The position numbers were made by a program, and so were the translations under genes. Under the pieces are notes generated by a model. The model saw nothing but the letters and a program-made list of their open reading frames with translations. It made no database searches and was not told the origin of the DNA. A DNA stretch of 64,000 nucleotides, taken from positions 3,162,001-3,226,000 of the forward strand of contig NZ_CP034562.1 in NCBI RefSeq assembly GCF_003970675.1, in the 5' to 3' direction. This document shows, in pieces, positions 8,867 through 17,368 of this stretch (its first letter is position 1; the number at the start of each line of letters is the position of its first letter). Source of the DNA: Flammeovirga pectinis. GTDB lineage: Bacteria > Bacteroidota > Bacteroidia > Cytophagales > Flammeovirgaceae.

Positions 8867-11800
8867 GTGCAAAAGACCCTCAAAACCTACCAAAAGAGAC
8901 TTGCCAATTTATCTGCAAGAAATAAATCTTTGTATTTACCTAGAGCTTATTCTGGTCAATATGTAGATTTAGCAGATCTTGACCAGCTAATGCATTTGCC
9001 TTCTTTCGATATAATTCGTCAGGTAATTAAAGGATACAAGAATATTCCTATTAGTCCTGTTGCAGATGCTAGAGATAGTAGTGCAAACAAAATTAGTACG
9101 CAATTAAGAAGAGTAGCTAAAGCTGCAAAGTATGTTTTAGAAGAAGGAGGTCGTCACGATTTATTCTTAGGATACCCATTTGTACATGGTAGGTTAGCTA
9201 CAGGTGGGAACTTACGCGCTCCGTTACTTTTTTTTCCGGTAAACCTTGTGGTTGAAAATGGAAATTGGTGCTTACAATTAAGAGAAAATACAGAGGTTAC
9301 TTTTAATAAGACATTATTATTAGCAATTTCTCATCATAATAATACCCGTTTTAAAGACGACTTTCTAGAATTAACTTTCGAAGATTTCCCTAAAGATTCA
9401 AGAGAATTTTTAACCAAATTATATCATACATTAGAAAATTCTAAGTTAGAATTAAACTTTAACCAAGATACATTTGGAGAGTGGGTTAAACCTTTTGAGA
9501 AGTTAACTAAAACAGATTTCACCACTCAATATGGTGAAGGAGAAATGAAACTTTTCTCTGAAGCATTAGTTGGGATCTTTCCGCAATCAGATTCTTACTT
9601 AATGCCAGATTATGATGATTTGATTGAAAACTATGCTGTAAAAGATTTAGAAGATTTCTTTGGTTCTCCTCAAGATCATTTAATAGATCTTGGTGTAAAA
9701 GATACCTTCGTAGGTAAATCTCAACAAGAAGAAGAATTGCTTTCTCCATATCCTATGGATGCCTCTCAGGAGAAGGTTGTTAAAACTATAAAAAGTGGTA
9801 ATTCAGTAGTTGTTCAAGGACCTCCTGGTAGTGGTAAATCTCAATTAATTTGTAATCTAATTGCAGATTTTACTACAAGAGGCAAAAATGTATTGGTTAT
9901 CTCTCAAAAACGTGCTGCACTGGACGTTGTATTTAAAAGAATGAAAGAAATTTCTATGGGTTCTTTTTGTGCAATGGTTCATGACCACAGATATGACAGA
10001 GGGCATATATACAATAAAATGAAAGAGCAAATTGATGCTCTAGACAAATTTAAAGAAGACAATCATAGCCTTGGGGCAATGCAACTAGAACGCAATTTTG
10101 CCCTTCGTTCAAAGCAAATAGATAGTACAATTTCTCAATTAGATGATTTTAGAGATGCTCTGTACGACACCCAAGAATGTGGAATTTCAGCAAAAGAATT
10201 ATACCTTAAATGCAATAGAAAATCTGCACACACACACCTTAAAGGATGCTACCAACAGTTCGATTTATCAGAAATAAAAAACTATAGAAAACGCTTAAAA
10301 ACATACCTTGAGTTTGCTGAAAAATTAGATGCAGATGGCTATGTATGGAAAGATAGAATTCCATTTAATAATTTTGATAGTAGTGCCATTACACATATGC
10401 ATGAAATTATTGATGAAATAATTCCATTCAGAGATCAGATTATTGAAGAAATAAAAGAAAATATTCAAGTAGAATTATCCTTTGATGAATGTCTTTGGAT
10501 ATTGAGACAAGAAAATCAAGTAAACAAGTTCATGGAGATTATCAGTGATCCTGAAGTCTACAAAATGTTTAATTTGATGATAAAAAAGAGAGGTCGTGTT
10601 CCTACTATTCAAGACTGGCAAAACCACAGAAGAGGATGTTTAAGTTCTTTTAATAATGCTGGTACTAAAGTAGAAAAAACACTATCTGATGATGAACTAG
10701 GAGATGTTATTTCATGGGTAACAACATCTATTGATGCAAAAAACAACCCGCTCACATTATTAAAATGGCAATTCTCTTCACACCGAAAATTTGTCAATAC
10801 CTTACTTGAAAAGAATGATCTCCCAAATACAAAAAAGGGGCTTAGAGATTTAAGAGATAGATTAGAAAATAGAATGAATCTTACGCATCAGAAAAATGAT
10901 ATGCGTAAGTATGGATGGCTGTCGTACTTCCCTGCAGATTTAGAAGAACCTACTTGGATTAAATGGTTTGCAGCTGGTTTAAAAGCAATCGAAGCTCGTA
11001 AAATCTATATTTCTTTACGATCAAGTGTTCAGTTTATTGAACTCTATAATTATAGTTATGATGAGTTATGGACAAAAATGGATGTCTTGTTTAAATGTAT
11101 CCATAAAATACCAAAAACTCGTGCAAATTGGGAAACATACCTTTCTCCGTTAGAAGTTGAAGACATTCTAAATAATAAGATTCCGATTAAAGAATTTAAG
11201 GAGGTCTTAGAAGATGATTTTGATGAAATCTGTCGCTTTGATAAATTAAAAGAATCATTCGGACAGCATGAATGGGTTGCGCTCAGAATTATTGATGGTA
11301 ATATGGATGGGGTACATAAATACCCTATTGAAGAGGTGTTAGATTATTTTGAGAACAGTTTAAATATTAGCTGGCTCTACCATATAGAAATCAAACACCC
11401 TATTTTACGTATAGTTTCTAATGGCGCTATGGAACAGCTTGAAGAAAACCTTCAAGAGGCAATTTTAGAAAAAAGATCTATTGCTAAAGACATGACATTA
11501 GTGCGTTTAAAAGAACGTACTTATGAAAAAGTAGAATACAATAGATTAAATAATAGGGTTACTTATAGAGATTTATACCACCAGGTTAATAAAAAAAGAA
11601 GTATTTGGCCATTAAGAAAAACCTTCCATAATTTTCAGGATGAAATTCTTGATTTATTACCCTGTTGGTTAACGTCACCTGAAGCCGCTTCTGCTATTTT
11701 CCCATTAATTCCTTTCTTTGATCTTGTTATTTTTGATGAAGCCTCACAATGTTTTGCAGAAAAAGGTATTCCTGCAATGTATAGAGGAAACCAAGTTGCA

Positions 11801-12880
11801 ATTATGGGAGATTCTCAGCAACTACCTCCATTTGATTTATATAAACCGAAATGGGAAGAAGATGATGAGTATGATTTAGAACCAGCTCTGGAGGTCAATT
11901 CATTATTAGATCTTGGTAAACAGTTCTTAGGAGAACATTATTTATCTGGACACTACAGAAGTCAATCTTTTGATTTGATTGATTTTTCTAATCAACATTT
12001 TTATAAAAATAAACTTCGCTTTATTCCATACTTCGAAAAAATGGATAAACGTGAAAATGGAATTGAATTTATTAAAGTTGAAGGTGCTGTATGGAATAAA
12101 GGCATTAACCAAGAAGAAGCAATCCACGTAGTAAAAATTGCTAAAAAATTAGTTGACCAAGGAGAAAGGAGCATTGGGATTATCACTTTTAACCATAAAC
12201 AACAAGAACTTATTCAAGAAATTATGGATAGGATTGATGTAAATTGGCCAGAAGGTACTATCGTAAAAAATATAGAAAATATTCAAGGAGATGAACGAGA
12301 TAATATCATTTTGTCTATCACTTATGCCCCAACAGAAAAAGGTAGAATTAATCTACAGTTTGGGTCTTTAAGTCAAGAAGGTGGAGAAAAAAGACTTAAT
12401 GTTGCTATAACAAGAGCTAGGAAAAAAGAATTTGTTGTAAGTAGTATTCTCTCACATCAACTTAATACAGATGAGGTGAAAAACGAAGGACCTAAATTAT
12501 TGAAGAAGTTCTTGTACTACGCACAAGATGTTACAGAAAATGGGTACACTCCTAGCTCTTATATTAATGATCAGTGGGGCTTTGGTAAAACTTTAAAAGA
12601 AGAGATTTTAAAAGATAATGAAGTTCTAGAACTACTCCCTTTCTCTGCTTTAACTGTAATGGAAAAAGAAACACCTATTGGTTTATTAATGACTGATGAT
12701 GAAAATTATCATCAGTTTATTTCTGTGAAGGAAGCACATGGATATTTCCCGATTGAACTAAAAAGTAAGCATTGGAATTTTGGGCGTTTTTATAGTAGAA
12801 ACATCTGGAAAAACGCTAAAAAATTCAACAAAAAAATCACTGCTTTTATAGATAACACAGAGAATAACCGATTTATATAA
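8867..12880 (+). CDS. large superfamily 1 helicase / AAA ATPase (DUF4011-like)
   Basis: A 1337-residue ATPase with a UPF1-like SF1 helicase core. The start is GTG at 8867, giving the family-like N-terminus KRLANLSARNKSLYLPR. Walker A (GPPGSGKS) is at about residue 318; Walker B (IFDEAS) at about 953, followed by MGDSQQLPPF (motif III), HYRSQ (motif IV), QGDERD (motif V) and LNVAITRARKK (motif VI). A region of about 600 residues separates motifs I and II. No nuclease motif is obvious. Similar proteins have been linked to DNA repair or phage defence, but it stands alone here and the role is open. Confidence 0.85.
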   Translation: MQKTLKTYQKRLANLSARNKSLYLPRAYSGQYVDLADLDQLMHLPSFDIIRQVIKGYKNIPISPVADARDSSANKISTQLRRVAKAAKYVLEEGGRHDLFLGYPFVHGRLATGGNLRAPLLFFPVNLVVENGNWCLQLRENTEVTFNKTLLLAISHHNNTRFKDDFLELTFEDFPKDSREFLTKLYHTLENSKLELNFNQDTFGEWVKPFEKLTKTDFTTQYGEGEMKLFSEALVGIFPQSDSYLMPDYDDLIENYAVKDLEDFFGSPQDHLIDLGVKDTFVGKSQQEEELLSPYPMDASQEKVVKTIKSGNSVVVQGPPGSGKSQLICNLIADFTTRGKNVLVISQKRAALDVVFKRMKEISMGSFCAMVHDHRYDRGHIYNKMKEQIDALDKFKEDNHSLGAMQLERNFALRSKQIDSTISQLDDFRDALYDTQECGISAKELYLKCNRKSAHTHLKGCYQQFDLSEIKNYRKRLKTYLEFAEKLDADGYVWKDRIPFNNFDSSAITHMHEIIDEIIPFRDQIIEEIKENIQVELSFDECLWILRQENQVNKFMEIISDPEVYKMFNLMIKKRGRVPTIQDWQNHRRGCLSSFNNAGTKVEKTLSDDELGDVISWVTTSIDAKNNPLTLLKWQFSSHRKFVNTLLEKNDLPNTKKGLRDLRDRLENRMNLTHQKNDMRKYGWLSYFPADLEEPTWIKWFAAGLKAIEARKIYISLRSSVQFIELYNYSYDELWTKMDVLFKCIHKIPKTRANWETYLSPLEVEDILNNKIPIKEFKEVLEDDFDEICRFDKLKESFGQHEWVALRIIDGNMDGVHKYPIEEVLDYFENSLNISWLYHIEIKHPILRIVSNGAMEQLEENLQEAILEKRSIAKDMTLVRLKERTYEKVEYNRLNNRVTYRDLYHQVNKKRSIWPLRKTFHNFQDEILDLLPCWLTSPEAASAIFPLIPFFDLVIFDEASQCFAEKGIPAMYRGNQVAIMGDSQQLPPFDLYKPKWEEDDEYDLEPALEVNSLLDLGKQFLGEHYLSGHYRSQSFDLIDFSNQHFYKNKLRFIPYFEKMDKRENGIEFIKVEGAVWNKGINQEEAIHVVKIAKKLVDQGERSIGIITFNHKQQELIQEIMDRIDVNWPEGTIVKNIENIQGDERDNIILSITYAPTEKGRINLQFGSLSQEGGEKRLNVAITRARKKEFVVSSILSHQLNTDEVKNEGPKLLKKFLYYAQDVTENGYTPSSYINDQWGFGKTLKEEILKDNEVLELLPFSALTVMEKETPIGLLMTDDENYHQFISVKEAHGYFPIELKSKHWNFGRFYSRNIWKNAKKFNKKITAFIDNTENNRFI

Positions 12881-13213
12881 TACGTGAATACATATTCACT
12901 TACACCAAAATAATCAACTTCCTAATAATGAATAAACACTCACTTATTTTGAGTTAAAATAAATGTTCAGAATATTATTTTGAAAACAACACACAATTCA
13001 ATATAATTATTAGCTATTTAAAATTAGTGAACACAAAAGTAACACTGTTTACTATAATTTAACTAAATATCTAATTTTCAATAAATTACGCATTAAGTTT
13101 CTTTTAATATCTTAATTTGAATTAGCAAAAATTAGCCTCCTACCTTTGTGTTATCGCAAACGTTTCGACTAAGTTTTATAAGCCTAATTTATTATTATAT
13201 ACCTAATTAAGAT
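12881..13213. other. intergenic region with promoter of the barrel gene
   Basis: A 333-bp AT-rich gap. It holds the consensus promoter described at 13116-13148 and a leader of about 55 nt before the beta-barrel gene. No other structure was found. Confidence 0.5.
13116..13148 (+). promoter_or_regulatory. Bacteroidota-type promoter
   Basis: TTTG at 13116-13119, 21 nt, then TACCTTTG at 13141-13148: an exact match to the primary sigma factor consensus of Bacteroidota (TTTG, 19-21 nt, TAnnTTTG). Transcription should start near 13155, upstream of the barrel gene at 13214. Confidence 0.75.
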
Positions 13214-13981
13214 ATGAAAAAGTTATTAAGTATTCTTTTACTATCAGTTGCTAGTATCATGACTATTAATGCCCAAGGCGTACTTGGCGTAAAAGGTGGT
13301 TTATCACACGCTGGTATTCTTGTTGAGAATCCTGATGGTGGTTTAATACCAGGATTTGTAGGTGGTGTTACATACGATTTACCAATCAATGAAAAATTAA
13401 CTTTTGGTGTTGAACTTTTATATTCACAACAAGGAGTCTATAAAAATTCAAATATTCCTCTGCAATTCCCTAGCGAATTAACAGGTTTACCAGAAACTCT
13501 AAATTATTCAGCATCAGGAGAAACTCATATCCGTTTAAACTATGTTAATGTACCTATCGTTTTAAAATATGGTTTTGGAGAGAATGGTAACTTCAAATTA
13601 TTTGGTGGTGGACAAGTTGGCTTTTTAGTCAATAATAAAAAGACATGGAAAGGTGATGTTACATTAACTGGAGCTGAAAGTGGTAATGATTACATGCCAG
13701 TATTCTCAGAGATTTTAACTGCAAGTGGATTACCAACAAGTAATGACGACATGCAATCAATTGCAGATCAACAAGATTTCAAAAAAGTTGACTTCGCTTT
13801 TGTTATTGGAGCATCTTATGACTTTGCTAACACGCCTCTATCTTTAGATTTTAGAGCCAACTACGGAATGGTAGATATTAATAATAGTGGAGATATTAAT
13901 AGCAACGACAATACAAGTGACGATTGGATGAAGAATATGTCATTACAATTAACATTGAAATATTCAATCTTTGCTCTGTAA
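13214..13981 (+). CDS. outer membrane beta-barrel protein (PorT family)
   Basis: A 255-residue secreted protein. It has a cleavable signal peptide (MKKLLSILLL core, cleavage near NAQ at residue 21), then GVKGGLSHAG and repeated amphipathic strands with alternating aromatic residues, ending in a strand LQLTLKYSIFAL typical of outer-membrane barrels. The pattern fits the OmpA-like/PorT 'outer membrane beta-barrel' family. No ligand can be inferred. It has its own consensus promoter and a strong terminator, so it is monocistronic. Confidence 0.85.
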   Translation: MKKLLSILLLSVASIMTINAQGVLGVKGGLSHAGILVENPDGGLIPGFVGGVTYDLPINEKLTFGVELLYSQQGVYKNSNIPLQFPSELTGLPETLNYSASGETHIRLNYVNVPIVLKYGFGENGNFKLFGGGQVGFLVNNKKTWKGDVTLTGAESGNDYMPVFSEILTASGLPTSNDDMQSIADQQDFKKVDFAFVIGASYDFANTPLSLDFRANYGMVDINNSGDINSNDNTSDDWMKNMSLQLTLKYSIFAL

Positions 13982-14006
13982 GTAAACTTATACACACATC
14001 GCAGTT

Positions 14007-14044
14007 AAAGGTCTATAGTACAACTACTATACGACCTTTTTTTG
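14007..14044 (+). terminator. terminator of the beta-barrel gene
   Basis: The stem AAAGGTC-TATAGTA pairs with TACTATA-(C)-GACCTTT around a 4-nt loop and is followed by a run of seven T. Confidence 0.85.
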
Positions 14045-14153
14045 TTTAACAAATCTATAATTATCATTTTTTATGATGATTGATTAAACTTTTTAGTGAT
14101 ATTTTCCGATAATACATATAACTACACATATACTAAAAACAAGCATAATAAAC

Positions 14154-14429
14154 ATGAGAAAATTATTTATTACAGCAGCTTTTTTATTTTCATCAGTCTT
14201 TACTTTTGCTAATCAGAATGAAAACACATTAGTGATTACAAAAAGTAAAACTCCTATTTATAAAGAAGTTAATGGTAAAATGAAAAAAGTGGGTAACTTT
14301 CCTAAAGGACACACTGTGATGGTACAAACAACCCCAGAAATTGAGGGTAAAGTGGAATATAAAGCCACAGTAAACTATCACAGAACAGAATGTGGACATT
14401 TAGTTTCTACAAGATATTTCAAAAAATAA
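14154..14429 (+). CDS. small secreted protein, unknown
   Basis: A 91-residue protein with a clear signal peptide (MRKLFITAAFLFSS core, cleavage near TFA at residue 19). The mature part of about 70 residues is basic and beta-rich; KSKTPIYKEVNGKMKKVGNF recalls a short SH3-like strand pattern. One Cys occurs near the C-terminus (RTECGHL). I do not recognise a family. It is monocistronic with its own terminator. Confidence 0.6.
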   Translation: MRKLFITAAFLFSSVFTFANQNENTLVITKSKTPIYKEVNGKMKKVGNFPKGHTVMVQTTPEIEGKVEYKATVNYHRTECGHLVSTRYFKK

Positions 14430-14448
14430 TACTATATATTTTCAAGAA

Positions 14449-14480
14449 AAAAGCCATTCAAAATTAATTGAATGGCTTTT
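14449..14480. terminator. bidirectional terminator
   Basis: A perfect 13-bp stem (AAAAGCCATTCAA with TTGAATGGCTTTT) and a 6-nt loop, with an A run on the left and a T tract on the right, between the convergent 91-residue secreted protein gene and the thioredoxin gene. Confidence 0.85.
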
Positions 14481-14500
14481 TCTATTTTACAAAATATCTA

Positions 14501-14863
14501 TTATAAATTAATTAACTTTTTAAGTTGATCAATTGGTACAATACCATGTGCTTTCCCTATAATTTTAGCATTCTGAATGCCTAAGAAATAAGGTATTCCT
14601 TTAATTGAATATTTTTTTAAAACTTCAGGGAAAACCTCTGGATCTATTTTAATTATTTTTGCTTTGCCTTCTAACTCAAAAGCTAAATTTACTATTGTGC
14701 CTTCCATAACTCTACAAGGTGGACACCAATCTGTAGAAAAATCTAAAATTAGATATTCATTAAGCTCCATCAACTTATCTAAATCATCTAGTTTCTCTAA
14801 ATTAATTACGCTTGAAGGTATATTTAACATCGTATTATTTTTTAATGATGTACTACTAATCAC
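14501..14863 (-). CDS. thioredoxin family protein
   Basis: A thioredoxin-fold protein of 120 residues, or 109 if translation begins at Met12 (14830), which gives a more usual thioredoxin N-terminus. The active site is STDWCPPCRVM, a WCPPC variant of the WCGPC motif, followed by the KIDPEVFPEVLKKYSIKGIPYF segment with the conserved cis-Pro. There is no signal peptide, so it should be cytosolic. It is probably a disulfide reductase or a thioredoxin-like regulator; partners are unknown. Confidence 0.88.
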   Translation of the reverse strand: MISSTSLKNNTMLNIPSSVINLEKLDDLDKLMELNEYLILDFSTDWCPPCRVMEGTIVNLAFELEGKAKIIKIDPEVFPEVLKKYSIKGIPYFLGIQNAKIIGKAHGIVPIDQLKKLINL

Positions 14864-14979
14864 AAAAATAAGACAATAGTCTATTATCCTATTTACAACC
14901 TATCTTTCTTTAAAAAAATGTGATTTTTATAAGCCATAATGTCAATTACTGTCATAATGACTCAAAAAAATCTTACACG

Positions 14980-15170
14980 TAAAAAACAAGGCCCGTCATT
15001 GACGAGCCCCGTTTCAATTTACACCCAAACTTTAAACACTATGAAAATTGATCTGCCCTTTATATAGGACAGAAACTCTCAGTTCTATAACAATACTCTT
15101 TAAAGAGTATATGAATCACATAAGATGGCAAGGAAACATATGTTTCAATGCTTTTCCCTTATGACATTAC
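14980..15170 (-). ncRNA. candidate structured small RNA
   Basis: On the minus strand this roughly 190-nt segment ends in a hairpin (15008-14990) followed by TTGTTTTTT, an intrinsic terminator with no gene in front of it. Upstream are an outer stem CATAAG/CTTATG enclosing the palindrome GAAACATATGTTTC, an 18-nt palindrome ATACTCTTTAAAGAGTAT, and a stem TGTCC/GGGCA. In the terminator and in the TGTCC stem the imperfect pair is a G-U wobble on the minus strand but an A-C mismatch on the plus strand, which favours a minus-strand RNA. The size fits 6S RNA, but no family was recognised. The 5' end is approximate. Confidence 0.45.
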
Positions 15171-15275
15171 AAATATGATAAGAAAGTAAACCTTAAATAC
15201 TGATGCCTGTCATCAAAATAAAATGATACTTCAACGAATTAAAAAATTAAAACTTCTATTCATAGAATCTTATTT

Positions 15276-15308
15276 TTTGATAAAAAAGTTAAATAGATGA
15301 TACATTTG
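15276..15308 (+). promoter_or_regulatory. Bacteroidota-type promoter of htrA
   Basis: TTTG at 15276-15279, 21 nt, then TACATTTG at 15301-15308, an exact consensus match. Transcription should start near 15315, leaving a leader of about 110 nt before the protease gene. Confidence 0.75.
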
Positions 15309-15426
15309 CACCTCATTTGTACTAAATAGAATATTACTAGTGGAATTATTAGATAAACAGTGGTGAAAACCTAATCCATCATCAACCTGTTTTCTAGATT
15401 TAGAACAAATTATTTACTATCAATTT

Positions 15427-16908
15427 ATGAAAAAGCAATTTTTATCAATGATGACCACCTCAGTTTTAGGTGGAATCATATCAGTTGGTATTTATAGTAC
15501 CGTTATTGAACCTGAATCAAAAACAGAAATTAAGCGCTTCGATCAACCTGTTTCATTAACAAAGTACGAAGCCTCTCCTGCTCGAACAGATTATACCGTT
15601 CCCGAAGGAATGAATTTTGTAAACGCTGCAGAAAAATCTACACCAGCTGTGGTTCATATTAAAACCTATTTAAATCCTTCATCATCTAGAACTCCAAGAA
15701 ATACACCTAGGTTATTTCATGAGTTTTTTGGCGATCCACGTGCTGAAGGCGGACAATTAGGTTCTGGTTCTGGTGTTATTCTATCTGCTGATGGTTATAT
15801 AGCAACCAATAACCATGTTATAGACGGAGCAGATAAAATTGAGGTCGTTTTAGAAGATAAACATACTTTTAAAGCAACATTAGTGGGTACAGACCCTACT
15901 ACGGATCTTGCCTTGCTAAAAGTTGAATATGAGGATACTTTACCCTACTTAAATTTCGGGAATTCTGATGAAATAAAAATAGGTGAATGGGTTTTGGCTG
16001 TCGGAAACCCCTACGAGCTGACCTCTACAGTTACTGCAGGTATTGTTAGTGCGAAAGCAAGAAATATAGGAATCCTTAGGTCTAAAACAGGTTTATCTGT
16101 AGAATCTTTTATACAAACTGATGCTGCTGTTAACCCAGGAAATTCAGGAGGAGCACTTGTAGACCTTAACGGGAATCTAATTGGTATCAATTCTGCAATT
16201 GCTTCTAAAACAGGTTCATTTACAGGTTATTCGTTTGCTATTCCTTCTGAGCTTGTAAAAAAGGTAATGGATGATTTACGTAATTATGGAGCTGTTCAGA
16301 GAGCTTTAATAGGAGTTCAAATTGCTGAGGTAAATCAAGAAATTGCAGACGAAGCAGGTTTAGATAAAATTGCTGGTGTTGCTATTATGGGTGTTACACC
16401 ACAAGGTGCTGCTGAAGGAGCAGGAATTCAAGAAGGTGATATCATTACTAAAATCAATAGTGAAGATGTAAATACTGTTTCCGAATTACAAGAATATATT
16501 GCTAGAAAAAGACCGGGTGATGTTGTTGATGTAACAGTAAATAGAAATGGAAAAGATAAAGTCTTTAATGTGAAATTGAAAAACACTCAAAACACAACGG
16601 ATATTGTATCTGCTCCGAAAAATACTGCAGAAGCAATAGAAGCATTAAATGCTGAAGTACAACCATTATCTGAGAAAAAAGCAGCTCAACTTGGTATTAA
16701 TGGAGGTCTTGAAGTAACTACAATAGCACCTAATAGTAAATTAGCGAAAGCAGGTTTAAAAGAAGGTTTCATTATTCTTTATGTTGATAGAGAGCCAATC
16801 ACTTCTATTGATGATTTAGGAAATGCTCTAAGAGGAAAACGTGGAGGTATACTTTTAGAAGGCATGTATCCTAGTGGAGAAAGAGAATATGTAGGTATTG
16901 GGTTATAA
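15427..16908 (+). CDS. htrA: HtrA/DegP-type periplasmic serine protease
   Basis: A 493-residue Do-family endopeptidase for envelope protein quality control. It has an N-terminal membrane segment (about residues 10-27), a trypsin-like domain with the triad H130 (NNHVIDG), D160 (TDLALLK) and S240 (NPGNSGGAL), and two PDZ domains (about 290-380 and 400-490) for substrate recognition and oligomer control. All catalytic residues are intact. It lies alone between a consensus promoter and a strong terminator, as expected for a housekeeping stress protease. Confidence 0.95.
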   Translation: MKKQFLSMMTTSVLGGIISVGIYSTVIEPESKTEIKRFDQPVSLTKYEASPARTDYTVPEGMNFVNAAEKSTPAVVHIKTYLNPSSSRTPRNTPRLFHEFFGDPRAEGGQLGSGSGVILSADGYIATNNHVIDGADKIEVVLEDKHTFKATLVGTDPTTDLALLKVEYEDTLPYLNFGNSDEIKIGEWVLAVGNPYELTSTVTAGIVSAKARNIGILRSKTGLSVESFIQTDAAVNPGNSGGALVDLNGNLIGINSAIASKTGSFTGYSFAIPSELVKKVMDDLRNYGAVQRALIGVQIAEVNQEIADEAGLDKIAGVAIMGVTPQGAAEGAGIQEGDIITKINSEDVNTVSELQEYIARKRPGDVVDVTVNRNGKDKVFNVKLKNTQNTTDIVSAPKNTAEAIEALNAEVQPLSEKKAAQLGINGGLEVTTIAPNSKLAKAGLKEGFIILYVDREPITSIDDLGNALRGKRGGILLEGMYPSGEREYVGIGL

Positions 16909-16962
16909 AGAACAAGAAAAAATTAGTTTTTTGATATAAAATAAAAACTTTTTAAATCTTAG

Positions 16963-16997
16963 AAAATAGGCTATTACACTGCGTAATAGCCTATTTT
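16963..16997 (+). terminator. terminator of htrA
   Basis: A perfect 15-bp stem (AAAATAGGCTATTAC with GTAATAGCCTATTTT) and a 5-nt loop. The U tract is part of the stem. Confidence 0.8.
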
Positions 16998-17099
16998 ATA
17001 GTAATCCTGTAACAAAGCACACTGACAATTATCATTCTATTACAATCATTTTCATTCATTAACTATTTTAATGAAACTATTTACCCCACCTTTGACGTT

Positions 17100-17252
17100 T
17101 GTATAGTTGTAAGATGACTAAAGAAGAGGTTATCAATAAGAATTTAGTAATAGTATTACTTGAAAACATTTAATACGATTTACAGAAGAAACAATAGTTT
17201 GCTTTAAGTAATGGGGAAAGGGTTTAGATTTTATCTGATCCCTTCTTTTTTT
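17100..17252 (+). ncRNA. possible small transcript between two terminators
   Basis: A second good plus-strand terminator (17218-17252) follows the htrA terminator by 220 bp with no annotated gene between them, so something short must be transcribed here. A partial -7 element (CACCTTTG, 17087-17094) lies at the expected distance. Only a 19-codon ORF (ATG at 17114) is available. It could be a small RNA or a short peptide gene; no family was recognised. Confidence 0.3.
17218..17252 (+). terminator. intrinsic terminator without an assigned gene
   Basis: AAGGG-T-TTAGA pairs with TCTGA-T-CCCTT (one U-G wobble, one T-T mismatch), followed by CTTTTTTT. Confidence 0.65.
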
Positions 17253-17275
17253 GTCTTTTATTTTTTACAAAAAAA

Positions 17276-17302
17276 CAGTCCTACCCTAAAAGGATAAGAC
17301 TG
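17276..17302 (-). terminator. terminator of narK
   Basis: On the minus strand CAGTCTTATCC pairs with GGGTAGGACTG (11 pairs including two wobbles) and is followed by a run of seven T, downstream of the transporter gene. Confidence 0.75.
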
Positions 17303-17368
17303 CTCAAAATTTTTAAGAGTTTAAAATTATTATGGAACACTAATGATGTTCAAAGCTTTTTACAAAGC

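Larger units (their letters stand above)
14864..15426. other. intergenic region with candidate RNA and htrA promoter
   Basis: A 563-bp gap between divergent genes. It contains the candidate structured minus-strand RNA (14980-15170) and the consensus htrA promoter (15276-15308). The htrA leader of about 110 nt shows no recognised riboswitch. Confidence 0.5.
16909..17368. other. intergenic region with three terminators and a possible small RNA
   Basis: A 460-bp gap between convergent htrA and narK. It holds the htrA terminator (16963-16997), a second plus-strand terminator (17218-17252) closing a putative small transcript, and the narK terminator on the minus strand (17276-17302). Confidence 0.55.

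Noticed and set aside
8867-12880. Large SF1 helicase as part of a multi-gene phage-defence system
   Set aside because: No nuclease, methyltransferase or other defence partner lies beside it; the neighbours are ordinary chromosomal genes.
14957-15067. 36-codon plus-strand ORF (starts MTQKNLTRKKQGPS) in the htrA upstream gap
   Set aside because: It overlaps the candidate minus-strand RNA whose wobble pairs favour the other strand, and the peptide has no supporting feature.
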